Positions 25,306-37,075 of a stretch of DNA of 64,000 bases are shown piece by piece. The DNA is from Magicicada septendecula (lineage: Eukaryota; Arthropoda; Insecta; Hemiptera; Cicadidae): NCBI GenBank assembly GCA_034769895.1, contig CM068372.1, positions 384,419,910 through 384,483,909 of the forward strand. Direction: 5' to 3'. Position 1 is the first letter of the stretch, and every line of letters starts with the position of its first letter. Below the pieces are notes generated by a model. The model was not told the origin of the DNA. It did no database searches and was given only the letters and a program-made list of their open reading frames with translations. A program made the translations under genes and the position numbers.

Positions 25306-28300
25306 AATCATCACCTACACCTGCATAAATATGAATGTAGGGGCGACTCATTACAGTATTCACTTCCCCTTCCTTTGTATTTTGATTTGACAGCATTACA
25401 GGATGTTTACACTACCTTGTAAGCACGTATGTTTCCCCTTCTGTTTTGTCCAATATACAGTAGATTTGATAGAAATTTTAAATGAAGAAGGAAACTGCTA
25501 CTTGGTAAATTAATATGTATTGTGCTTTTAAAAGGAAAAGAGAGATAGCTACCGTTTTTCTAATTCTATCAGTAGGATAGAAAACAGATATAATATAAAA
25601 TGTATGAGACCCCATTAATATTAAGTATTTATCTCTAAATCACCAGTCGATTGTCTCAAAATAATGCGAAAAATTGCGAAAGAAACTACCGTGTAGTTAT
25701 TTTTATCTCGCAAGGGTGTGTACGATGAACTATAGAAAAGAAACTTGTAGATAAATGTTTTTAAACAATGCCGTTTGGTTGCTAATCCCCGACCTTATAA
25801 CTTTTTTATATACTTGCTTTTGTATAGAAAAGTCTTATGAAGTGAAAAGAAATTAGTAAAAGAGAATGGAAAATTCCAGGGTGAGGAAGAATATTTAACG
25901 TTACGAATTATAAAACGAAGGAGATATTACAGCTGCAATAAAGAGCAGGCAACGAATTATATCAAGGGCTCAAGAGAGAAGTAACGCAACGGAAGGCTGA
26001 TTGGAATTCCTCAACTTAAATGTGAAGGAGGTACTGTATAATATTAATACTACCTGTAACTCCCGCAGACCTTCCTTTGTCATAAACAGTCTCCTCACCA
26101 TTCCCGATGGACCTCCTCCCAGAAACCCCCGCCAACGGAGAAATAGAAATAATTAAGTCTCTTCGTCATACTTACTACACCTGGCTTCCTTCTTGATAAC
26201 TTAACATCTTAAATTTTCCTATCTACCTATCCGGTCTTTATCCCTCTCCTTTGTGCCTCCCCGCCTTACCTTGACGCCTCTCTGACACCTCCCTCCAGCT
26301 TTGGCGTCCTGCGTTACTCGACCTCATCTTGGCTGTCGTTTGACTTATACTTTTATTATGGCTCTTCCATCACCCATTTGGCTCTGCACACTACGTAAAC
26401 ACACAAATACACATCCATACACTACACTCTATCCTGAATGCCTCCACCTACTTCGCCACCGGTCCGCGCTGCGCTGGCGTGCGACTCCTCTAAATCTCCA
26501 ATCGGCGGAAGGGTGCTTGCCCCAGATCAGCCTGAGTCTTATCCTCTGAGACAAGTCTCAGACAACGCAAAAAAAGGTATAATATTATAGCCTACTGTCT
26601 ACTATGACTGTGAGACGCGAATATGACAGCAGATATGCAAGAATGTAGGAGGCTACAGAAGAATAAAGGAACGGTCCAACTTCGGATATTATGGCTTAAG
26701 TAATCATATTAGAAAGGATTATTACAATTTATTTTATACACCACACAATATATGTGATAATTTTAATTTTTTATTTATCTATAAATTTTGAAACGAATTA
26801 AGACCTGTATTAACATCAACCGTTGTGTATATAATTCTTTTCACTCAGACTTTTCACAAAGTTTAGTGATATATTAAAACCATGTGTAAGATAATCAATT
26901 TTTGTGAAACCTATAATATACCCATTAAATAGTGTAGACTAGACAAGTATGATAGTAGCTTAATACAGTCTTTTTTCCGGGATGAAAGGGAAATTATAAT
27001 ATTGTGCGCTTAAGAATGAAACTTTTTTTGTTACTAGACCAACGTTTATGAAAATCTATTTGGCTTCATTTCTCAGATTGTAATAAAATTGGAATCAATT
27101 ATAGCCTATATCAAATTAAAAATTTTTGCCAAAATTATTTGTTACTAACCAAGTTTACTTTATTTTCTTAACCGATGGATTTTTGCATATCAAATTCCGT
27201 TTATTAGACATCGATTTTTCAATATAAAATTGGTCTCTAGATTACTGATTTGCGTTAATGCGTCCAAGAAAAATAGTAGTTTGATAAACCTTATTACTAA
27301 GTTTTAATGTTTGTTTACATACGGCGTTTTCAAGAAACTGTAACAGTGTTAGAATAAATAGGCCTACTTAAAAATTTGATTACATACCTGCACCTAGTTT
27401 CGTATACAGAAGCAGTGTAAAAAGTATTTTGTAAAGCTTTCTTACAAAATTATAACATAACTGAAGCCCAAATGATGTTTAAGATTTTGCACGTTAAGTC
27501 ATATGAAGTTTACTTAAGAACCTGTTACGTTCAGACTTCCTGAGATACAGTTATTGAGAAGAACAAGAGTAACAGAAAGAAAGAGAGAGAGAGTGAGAGA
27601 GAGGTCAAAGTATATAATGTTTACTACAGTTGGTTACTTATAAGGAACTTGAAAATAATTAAACTTATTGTAATGTAGAAAGTTAACGAAACATGAACCA
27701 AAAGCGAGGATTATGTGCAGCAGACTCAAGAGTTTTATTAACAGGATCCAAACAGCCTTTGGTGAAACGATTATTACGTTAAATAATTTATTCGCAATTA
27801 AGAAGTGGTACATTTTGAAGAAAGGAAAAAACCGAGGATGAGGAACTTATAAGTTGCTATTAAAATATGTAACTTACCTTTTGGATACCTAATTATTTTA
27901 CAAGCAAGTTACGGAAACTATAAAAAAAAATTAATTCTTAATATATAAGCCTTCACGTATTAATTCAAAAAAATTAGATTACTGCTCACTGTGATATACG
28001 AAAAGCAAAAATATAATTAATGTAACATTACAACTCTTCAACTCTGTAAGATATAAACTCTTCTGCTTCTGCAGGTTGCTATTTATATTATTGGTACTTG
28101 TAGAAATTTGTATTAATCAGAATGGTGAATAAATTTCCAACGGGTGGGAGTCAACTTGAAACATGTTGCTTCGGTACTACTGTATACCAATAACTGAATA
28201 ACTATATTCTTACAAATGATATTCGGTATGAATGAGAATAATTAAAAATTCGTAATTCTCTCTCCCCCGTCTCTCTTCTCCCCCCTCACTCTTTCTCTGT

Positions 28301-29400
28301 CAATTTTCCCCATCTACCTCACTAATAGGGACAAACCTCACTACCACCTTTAATTAAAAATGACTACCTCACTATTAATTTCCTTTTATTTTCATTAAGT
28401 TAGCACGGCAGGTCCTTCTGCGACTGCACCCAAAGCGCGCCTCTTTAAGTGTTTGTTGAAATGTTACACTGCTACAAACAGATTACTCAAGTTTGAATGT
28501 GTAGTCTATACGAACACAATGAATGATTAAACAAACACGCACACCACACTACCTTGGATAGGCACATGTACATATGACTGTCATCTCCCGTTTCTTATTT
28601 AATTTTTATTTTAACTTTTTAATACTTTTATATGTTTAATTATTATGTAATCGTTAAGGATAAATAGGAGAAATAACTCTTTTTAATTGGCTTCATTATA
28701 TCAAAAAGTAATTCCTTGCTGGATTCGTGAAATATTTACAATTCATCTTTATTTACGTAGGTCTTGAATGTTGTGACACCGATCCTTTGAAGTATTCTCC
28801 GATCTTTATATGTACGGTATTCTTTTCCGGATGTCTCTCTTTGACTATGATCCCAGGCATTCAAAGTTTTGTGTTTGGACTCCTATGATTTTCTGGCCTA
28901 CTATTATTATACATTTTTATGTGCAAGAAAGTGGCTGAAGTTTCCATTTATAAACTACCTGATCCCTCTCGAACAGTCAGTGATTACTATAGACCGGGCT
29001 GACACGAGTTCTGGAAAGTCACTCTAGAGAGTATCGCTGTATCTCTTCTGTACCGTTTTGCTTCTTCCATTCACTTTATGCCCACTCTATTTTTGTTAGT
29101 CTACGACAAACAATCTTTGGTATTAGATTTCTAACGACCAAAAATACTTCCAAAGAATTTGATCTTCTTGCCTGTCCTTTCAAACGGAGCACTGTTTCTA
29201 TTTTGACAGGACGCACAATACCCTACAGTTTAAGAATATATAGACGAAGAAGTGTATGTAGCTGCAGTGAGGCGAACGAACCCGACAGTATCATACCGAG
29301 GTTATCTAAACGAATACCGGGGAGATGCGGACACGGAGATTTGCGAACACAAGCTATTTCCGGAGATTTGTGGACACTAGCCTTTTGCTACCTGAGAGAG
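25306..29400. other. Long gene-free intronic DNA
   Basis: No conserved coding region on either strand. Local features only: a pyrimidine-rich stretch at 26080-26310, an 82-aa ORF at 26301-26549 without known domain, a short GA tract near 27580, and a CT-rich patch at 28258-28325. The remainder is AT-rich. Confidence 0.5.
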
Positions 29401-29460
29401 GGATGACAAAATTCCAAAAGGATTTCTATACCGGAGGCTTGCGGACAGGCCGTATCTGAG
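29310..29460. repeat. Short degenerate ccggagattt-gcggacac repeats
   Basis: Four diverged copies of a unit of about 25-45 bp with ccggrga and gcggac blocks (near 29318, 29332, 29358 and 29431). They lie where the piggyBac similarity ends and may mark the breakpoint or another element's end. Confidence 0.45.
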
Positions 29461-30262
29461 GTGCGCCCGCTTGAATAGCAACAAACTTTCGTCAATTACT
29501 AAATTTTCAAATGGATTTAAGGCCTCTCTAAATTTTTTTCTTGTGTGTTCGACAATAAGCCGTATTTTTACAAGGCTATCTTGAGTAGGGGTAGAATTGT
29601 CACAAAAATGTAAAAGTCGCAGAATTAGTTTGAATCGGTCCCTAGACATAATTTGGGGAAATATCGGCGTCAGTAATAGCAAATCCTTTGCCCAATATTC
29701 GTCTATTTCTAATTTGTTTACTCTTGGCATCAGCAGTGAACACGCCAAGAAGAAATTAAATTCTGCAGGCTCTATATCTTTCCATCGGGACAATCGGGAT
29801 ATTAATGTCAATTTTGCGGTAACAAATTTGTAAGAATTATTTAATTCTGTGCAAATGACAGAAATAAATTCTAAGGGGAAAAATATTTAAAAAAATCTAA
29901 GTGAGTTGCCGTGTCTTCGAAACTAATTCGTAATCCGCTAACTGCTTTATCAAAAGAGTGACGTTTTGTCGCAGGACTGTTGGCCGACCAATCGTAATTT
30001 CTTTTTCGCTTCTGAAGATTTCTTACCTCTTCTTCTTCTTCTTCTTCTTCTTCTTCTTCTTCTTCTTCTTCTTCTTCTTCTTCTTCTTCTTCTTCTTCTT
30101 CTTCTTCTTCTTCATCATCATCATCTTCTCCTGCTGATGTTTCATTTTCTGATGAAGCTGCACGTGGTGTTGAACGATTATGAGAAGGCCCGGGAGCATC
30201 CATATCTTTGTCTGAGAAAATGTTGTCTTCCTCGTCACTACTCTTCATCAATAATTCCATAA
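29400..30262 (-). pseudogene. PiggyBac-type transposase N-terminal half
   Basis: The minus strand starts at 30260 with an acidic N-terminus, a long poly-Glu run encoded by the TTC microsatellite, then KRKRNYDWSANSPATKRHSF and LDFFKYFSP. A frameshift near 29880 leads into LEFISVICTELNNSYKFVTA, RWKDIEPAEFNFFLACSLLM, RDRFKLILRLLHFCDN and NPFENLVIDESLLLFK. The last block contains the first catalytic Asp region of PGBD4-like transposases. After it the match ends at about 29460; the other catalytic Asp residues are absent. It is a truncated, dead DNA transposon gene. Confidence 0.75.
30028..30124. repeat. (TTC)n / (TCA)n microsatellite
   Basis: About 28 TTC units followed by TCA units. On the minus strand it encodes Glu (GAA) and Asp/Glu within the piggyBac N-terminus, an expansion within an acidic coding segment. 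Confidence 0.95.
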
Positions 30263-31520
30263 CTTCCTTCTCGGATTCTGTGCCATTGTAAACACAATAT
30301 TCACACCTACTGTTTGCTAAAGAGAATCACAAACAAGAATGAATAGATGTTCTACAGACAGAAAGTAATTATACCTTGCACCCAATGTTGAGAACAATAG
30401 CCGTGGTAAGGAATTTGAACAAAGAAAATGATTTTTCTTCATGTTTTGAGGGTAGTACAATCAGAATCTGCCCTTATCTCGAACACGATGTTTTTCGCGA
30501 TAACCATACTTCCATTCCTTACGAAACATGGAAGTAAAAAAGTTGCTAGCTGAAAAAATAATAGAAGAAGAGAGAGTGAGTGAGTGAGAGGACTGAAAGA
30601 AAGAAACATGGGCAGAGATAAAAAAATCTGTCGCATTAAATTCACGCCAACAAAATTCTTAATGTCGTAATGACACAACAGTCTATGTTTACAAAAATTA
30701 CTACCGTTTTGACGACACAAATATACAGATCTAATGTGTGTTGGCAGGCTGACGCGTTCGTACTACTAATTCATTCGAAGGCTGTATTCACTCCTGTCTG
30801 TATTAAAATAATACAAATGTTGTTCTATAATAATAATATAATAATTATAACAACTATCACGATTTGTAGGCTTAAGCATTCATAACATAAACAGTTTTCT
30901 AACGTTCCCTCCTCTCAAGACTTCTACGAACTTTTTTTAACCTATTGATTTTACTCCATTTTTAATAATTCACCAATCCCTTCAGTTTATAACTTACTGC
31001 TTACATGTCGGAGTCATGTGATAGTATGAAACTTTTATTGAGCAGAATTCAGTATGACGGATATTCGTGGCATACCTACGGAGATGTGAAAGTAACGTAG
31101 TTTTACTTCGATTGCAGCTTGGATTCACTAAATTCTGTTTCCTTCTGTACGAGCGGATAAATTCTATGCAGGAATGGGAAAATTATTATGTAAAAAAAAG
31201 CAGAGACATTAAAGACAGAGGCACTGAGTGTAGGAGATCAGACCGTTGTAGGTCAAGTACTAGTAAAACCTGGAAAAGCTTATCGTCCACTACTACATAT
31301 TAAGTAGGTTTAATGAAAATTATGTAAATGGAACGGATGTAATTTCGAAACTGTTAATTTCCTTCAAGTGTGTACTAAAGTAAAGAATGTTACAATTTAT
31401 AAGTTGGTAATTACACCAGGTAGGCTTAAACAGGTAATGCTAACAACCAGCAGCCTACTCATTCGAATGTGTGTGTGAAGAGGGCTTTTGAGTCGATAAT
31501 GACGCTATTACCTACTTGAC
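30263..31520. other. Gene-free DNA with two dispersed-repeat segments
   Basis: The segment at 30435-30535 (tgttttgagggtagtacaat, then cataccatacttc-like text and gaaacatggaagtaaaa) recurs diverged at 36968-37075. The segment at 30655-30830 recurs diverged at 19600-19780. No protein recognised. Confidence 0.45.
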
Positions 31521-31549
31521 ACAGAAATTCCCGTGTCACCTGCATTTTG

Positions 31550-31680
31550 TATTATGCAAACGTTCGGAGGATGTAAATTTTTCAACAACATTGTTGGAGT
31601 GCCAACCTTTAGAATGAACCGTTGTGGCGGAATGCAAGATTGATTTAAAGAATTCAAAAATTCTTGGAGATAGTACACTA
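31550..31680 (-). pseudogene. Helitron/Pif1-like helicase fragment
   Basis: About 40 residues on the minus strand read LQEFLNSLNQSCIPPQRF, then ILKVGTPTMLLKNLHPPN. LKVG-P-MLLRNL-PP is the hallmark of the Pif1 helicase domain in Helitron RepHel proteins and cellular Pif1. The normal continuation (CNGTRL) is lost after C. Only this piece remains, inside an ORF spanning 31508-31816; a Helitron origin is likeliest given the TE-rich context. Confidence 0.65.
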
Positions 31681-31689
31681 TATTTTCAA

Positions 31690-32800
31690 TATTAAATACG
31701 GTGTTAATAGATTCTTCGGACTTTTTATTATCCCCAGAAAATTTTTCCAAACTTGTATCATTATTTTCCTTCACAGATTCGATTCTTTGGGAATAACCAC
31801 TTGTAATTTTTATCAAGTAAACACTTGACGTTTTGCACAGAATTTAGCAATTAATACAGTGTTGTACTATTTACTATGTCCCAGTTTTTCGTCAATTTCT
31901 GTGAAGCTATCGTCATTAGGAACACTACCGTCACCGAGGTGCAGTAAGTTTGTAGAAAAATCACCATCTCCTCCTCCTCCTAAATGGGCTCTCATATTGC
32001 TTTGCAAATTTAGTCTGAATAGCATTCCACATCGCCGAGGACTTTAAACACACTGAGACAATATCAGCGCGGGTTCCTCTTGCAGTTACCGGTAATCTCT
32101 AGCGAGAATCCTCTGAAATAACAAATGTTACGCTACCCACTAATTTGTTACAATTTCTTAAGTCTTGGAGAGTTTGATTGACCGTTTCTATACAGTCCAC
32201 AAATCGCCTTCGTTTTACCGTTCATGATTAGTTTCCGTTTTGATCGCTCTTTCTTTTGTCATGCCTCCTCTTCAATACGAATTGCTTTTTTAATAGGAGT
32301 CAGTGAGAATACTTGACTTTTTCTTCTTGGCGCATTTTTATTTTATTTTTGCAGTCGCTTTCGGATAAGGGCGAATTTATTCTGGTGTCAATTGTGATAA
32401 GGTATTAGCAGATGTCTCGTTTATTCCCGTCGTGGGAGGTCCGGCTGCTGTGGTCTCTTGACAATCTTTGTTGGTGTTAATCTTCCTTCATAATTACTTT
32501 TGTCTCCTATCTGTCTGTCAATTACAGGTGAACACAGAAACTCTTCGATACTGAATATATTTTTATTTAATGGCCAAATTCCAGTTGAACTAAAACCTGC
32601 TGTCAGTTAGATGGTGTAGCTGCCTTTGAAAGAGTATCTTTTGCTAGCCCAGGTATGTCATGGTTTTACCTGGGTTTATTGTCATCCAGTTCTCAGCGGC
32701 TGCACCGAAACAGGCCATATAAACACTTGTCTAATGGCTGAAGTCAGATTGTAACGGGTATGAGGTATAAACTGTTTCATAAATAGTAAAAAAAGAGAGG
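31690..32800. other. Gene-free DNA, possible TE remains
   Basis: No convincing domain. Minus-strand text near 32200-32330 is Lys/Arg-rich but broken by stops. Confidence 0.3.
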
Positions 32801-32807
32801 CTGTAAT

Positions 32808-33280
32808 TTATCTTGATGGATGTGCTACTCCAATACAACCTGCTGGTCCATAAATAATCAAAGTGATATCTACATAACACTCTGTGGATATAACGATAAG
32901 TGGTGGTTTCCAGCTGCCATCTATGAAAATACCACTGGTTTCACCCTTTTCCAAAGGGGTAACCCTGCTGACTTGTTTATTTCCCTTAAAACTAACAACT
33001 TTGTTAGGACAGTGCACTGTTGTTATGCTGCCTGGTTTCCTTCACATTCCAAATATTGTGACAATAAAAATGAAGGCGACTTATCACAGAATTCCAATAT
33101 TGAAGAAAGTTTTATGTTATGTTTATTAAAACTAAATGCTATTGCAAAACTTGTTGCTTCAGCCTCTCTAAAAGACAACCTTGAATGTCGCTGCATGAAG
33201 CCAGTAAAACAATCTTTTACCGGCCCAGTTCACCAGAAAATCGACATTATTTGCAAACACGTATTCGGAGGCTAACATAC
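32808..33280 (-). pseudogene. Tigger/pogo (DDE_1) transposase fragment
   Basis: From 33280 downwards the minus strand reads GFMQRHSRLSFREAEATSFA and FSFNKHNIKL. This is the segment joining the CENP-B-type DNA-binding domain to the DDE domain. In the frame at 33017-32808 it continues with VVSFKGNKQVSRVTPLEKGE, WKPPLIVIS and GPAGCIGVAHPS, which match the usual order of pogo-like DDE_1 transposases. A C-terminal remainder and some central residues are missing and at least two frame changes are needed, so it is inactive. It may be related to the family that mobilised the TA-flanked MITEs at 17.4 and 22.1 kb. Confidence 0.75.
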
Positions 33281-36110
33281 GAATATTCTTAGGGTACAAA
33301 CCATAATAACTAACAGAATAGTGCAGATCATAACACAGAAATCTGATTTTTCTTTTTGTTCTTTCCTAAATACAAGTTGTGGAAAACGCTGAGTCTTTGT
33401 AGGGTTTGTGAGCTACATCGCCCCAGAAAGTTTTTCACTTGTACGTTTGAACCAAATATGAAAAAAAGAAAACAGAACAAAATGTTTTACTTACATTGTA
33501 CCAACATACCACTTTCCTTCTGGTGAAATTGAAGGTACACCTTTAATTTTAAAATTAGTGGCTGAAGTGTAGTGCTGCTGGCCACTCTACCTTTAGTGCG
33601 TGTGTCGAACACACTTTAGGCAACCTATTCTACCTCCTAAATTTCCTAGGCGGCATAAAAAGGAGCCATTATTACTATTTTCATTTTAAAAATTTTAGTT
33701 TTTTAGGATTTAATAAACACGTAATCTTCATTATAGGATCACAATTAACTGACACATAATTAATTCTGAGATCTGTTAGGTTATGAATTAATTTTCTTTT
33801 AAAAGTTATAGAGAAACATAACTTGCCCTCATGTTGCCACATTGCTTTTGTATTAGTATGATTCAATTGTACACTTACCATGGATCCAACAAAGTACGTA
33901 GCTGTAAACACCCATAGCAAATTAGTGACAAAAAGGTTGCTTTACACGTTCTAAAATACAAAAGGGAACAAAGACTCATTTTACTGTACACTGCTATAAT
34001 CAGACTGGAGGAGCATGTACTACAAGCTATAACAAAAACGTTATACAGTTGCAGAGGTGCTGCGACTAAGGGACACTTGAAGAAGTACAAAGTATCAACT
34101 TATGTCTCTCTGCTCTCCCCTATATGGTAATACTGTCTTATAACGACTGTTAAACAAATCAAATGTATTGTATACCTTTATATGTGTATTTATACACAAT
34201 ATATCATAAAAGTTTTTTGTGACAAAAATATCTGTCAAATTTTTGTATGTTGTAATGGTACATATAACACTACCAACACCAGCGTACCACAAATAAGTTG
34301 AAAGCCACTACAATTAAGAATACCTACAAGGTCAAGCATACGATCATGGATAAAAAAGGAAGTATCATAAGCCAAAACCAAGTGAATTAAAATGAAGAAG
34401 GAATTACCAGTAAATGTGCAACTAAAGAAGATAAAGCAAGACTAACGACGAGACGACATACATAATTACCCAATAGATCAAACAGTGAGAAGGAAACCCA
34501 TTAAAGACAAAATCAAGAAGAAACCTATTAACCGTGAGAAGGAAACCAGTGACAACAACGCCATGAAGAAACTTATTAAGAGGGAGGAAGGAATCGGTGA
34601 ATAGAAGAAGAAAATATCCAGATCAAACACAAAAAAAGGGAGATAACATGAATTATAATGAACTAACATATGGCAATAAAAGAATTATTATAAAAGAAGA
34701 AAGAATAAATGGAATAAACAACATGATTTAAACCCCTAAGCTGCAAAACAAATTGACACTGACCAAAACTTATTAAGTGAATACCTTCCTTGACAATGTA
34801 ATACAAACAATAATCAATAAGAATGAATTATTGAACATAAAAAGTAACAAAGAGAATGAATAATAATAAGTTCTTAGCTAAATTATGTGTAGACATGAAA
34901 AGAGGGCTATGTCCAAAACACCAATGACCAATTGTAAAGTGGAATTGATATTAGAAATAACCACTAATTACCAATAGTAAAGACTGTAAAAGATAAACAA
35001 AATGTAATCTAATAATAACCAATAGATATACCAGTACTACATAAAGTCAAATAAATCAAATGTAATACAGAAACACAAAACCGACAATAATCCATTGTTG
35101 TATATTATAACTATATGCTTGCCATAGAATGGATGCATGATGAACAAAATTATCTTGTAAACTTATCATAAAAGAGTAGGAACTAAACCAACAACATTGA
35201 ATGAGGCAGAATACTATTCGAATAAGTAAATTCAAGGATTATAGCCACCCAAATACTAATAATAACAATAATAATAAATAAACCATGTTGACAGCTAGAT
35301 GCAAGTAATCTTGGTTACTTTAAACCAAAGCAATTTTCAGTATAAATGCAGAATGAACTACTGCACAATAATAACAGTGCTATCAAAACAATGATAAGAG
35401 ATATTCAAGCAATAATGAGAATAATTTGATAGGATTACAACCCATATAAAAAGGTAACTTCCTAAAGTATAGTAAACTCACTTAACAAACTATAGTTAAG
35501 GTAATAAAACCACAAGATGAAGAAAAAGGACACTATCAGAAGTGACAATGACCAATGCACTATGCATAGGTCATAATAAAATGTTATAAACTATTAATGT
35601 TAGTATAATAGTAAGTATCACGTACATGTTGTGTTTATGTTAGTGTCTATACAGGAAAGTACAGAGCAACTCACCGCAGCTAATAATAGAAGAGTCAACG
35701 CAACTTCTTCAGAATCGAACTCATGAAATGGAACAAAAACATTATAAACTATTTAAACAAAATTAATAAACGACGTCAAAGAGTAAGTCAACCGATTTAT
35801 TCATATCGGATTCAATAATAGATTGAATTGGGTAGAATAAATCAATAAACCAAAAATTGATAATAAAAACCAAAACGTTAAGAATAATAATAAAACAGAC
35901 AATCTCGTCGTGCTAAAATGTTCATACACACTTTTTAAGAGAAAATTACTTAAAACTTCGAATCTAACAAGAAAAATATTGTGTCGAGTATTCATAATAC
36001 AAACCCTTAGATATCAAATATGAAATGAAAATATAAGAACCAAGTAAAATGTATATTCTATAGCCGGCAGAATAAGGGAAGGACAAATAAAATAGAGGCA
36101 GGATATCAAG
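33281..36110. other. Gene-free; A-rich purine-biased stretch from about 34310
   Basis: 33281-34300 is ordinary intron. 34310-36000 is strongly A-rich on the + strand with short internal duplications (gagaaggaaacc at 34486 and 34531). It resembles in style 5111-6995 and 38690-40020. No coding region. Confidence 0.45.
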
Positions 36111-36111
36111 A

Positions 36112-36240
36112 GAATGGAAAACATGGGACTACCTAAACAAGTAATAAGATACAGACCTCAGGGAAGACGAGATATAGGTAGGGCAAGGAAAAGAAAAGCC
36201 TTCAGTGAAGGCAAAACAGGCTGTAATCCTATACCTTGAC
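36112..36240 (+). pseudogene. LINE ORF2 C-terminal tail
   Basis: The + strand reads RMENMGLPKQVIRYRPQGRR, DIGRARKRK and EGKTGCNPIP before a stop. LPKQ, then YRPQGRRD-GR-RKR, then CNP is a known C-terminal arrangement of insect non-LTR reverse transcriptases. Only the last 45 or so residues survive. Confidence 0.65.
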
Positions 36241-36450
36241 ATGGAGAAGATTCATAATACTTAATAGCACACTTAAGAACAAAATATTGGTATGGAGAAT
36301 CATACACGACTTCCATGTTCTAAGATTTATATTTAAAATCATTTTCGAAATGAAATATTTCCATTGAAACTACTTCTTTCTACTTACTGCTTCAGCCACT
36401 TACTGTGGGCACTAACGTATACCACCTCACTTTATTGCACTTGATTTTCA

Positions 36451-36495
36451 CTGATGATGGAAGTCGATGGCACTGGCGAAACGTCTGGTTTTGCA
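36451..36495 (+). ncRNA. Hammerhead-ribozyme-like motif
   Basis: The core CTGATGA at 36451-36457 is followed 20 bases later by GAAACGTC (36478-36485), which gives a canonical GUC cleavage triplet after a two-base-pair stem III. Stem II pairing (AGT/ACT) is imperfect. The arrangement matches minimal hammerheads known from Penelope-like elements, but here it may be a decayed copy. Confidence 0.4.
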
Positions 36496-36599
36496 GAAAA
36501 CATTGGTCTACGGCCAAACAGGCCGGGAAGGAATTTTAAAAACAAACTGCTTCTTTGTTGTCAATAACGTAGTACATATATACAAAAAATTATCAGGTA

Positions 36600-36935
36600 A
36601 ACTATTACGTTACAACAACAAAATGTTTCAGGTAAACTACCCTTTCCCCGTAACCGATCTTCACCAAAATCAATAGGCCTTGAGTCCTCTATAACTCGGG
36701 CACATATGTAAAAAAATATCTGATTCTGTTTGAATTTACGGCAGTTATCGTTCGCCATGAAAAAATTTCTCTTGTTACAACATAAAATATTGCAGGTAAA
36801 CTACCCCTTTATCTTAACCGATCTTCACAAAAAACAATAGGTCTTGAATACTCTACAATTCAGGGCTGTATGCAAAAAATTATTTGATTCTGTTTGAATT
36901 TGCGGCTCTTATCGTTTGCCATAAAAAATCTAGAC
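36600..36935. repeat. Tandem repeat of about 165 bp, two copies
   Basis: The unit begins caggtaaactaccc and contains taaccgatcttcac, aataggycttga and tgattctgtttgaatt, ending tatcgttygccat. Copies are at about 36630-36760 and 36794-36923, with a partial one from 36594. Confidence 0.75.
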
Positions 36936-37075
36936 AGACACACAGACACTTTTCGAAAAATTACTTTTTTTCATGTTTTGAGGGTAGTACAATCAGAATC
37001 TGCAAAAATCTCTAACACGATTTTTTTTGCCATCACCATACTTCTATTTCCTTATGGAACATGAAAGTAAAATCA

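Noticed and set aside
30023-30238. Poly-Lys and poly-Leu ORFs over 30.0-30.3 kb
   Set aside because: Other-frame readings of the TTC repeat; only the Glu frame belongs to the piggyBac gene.
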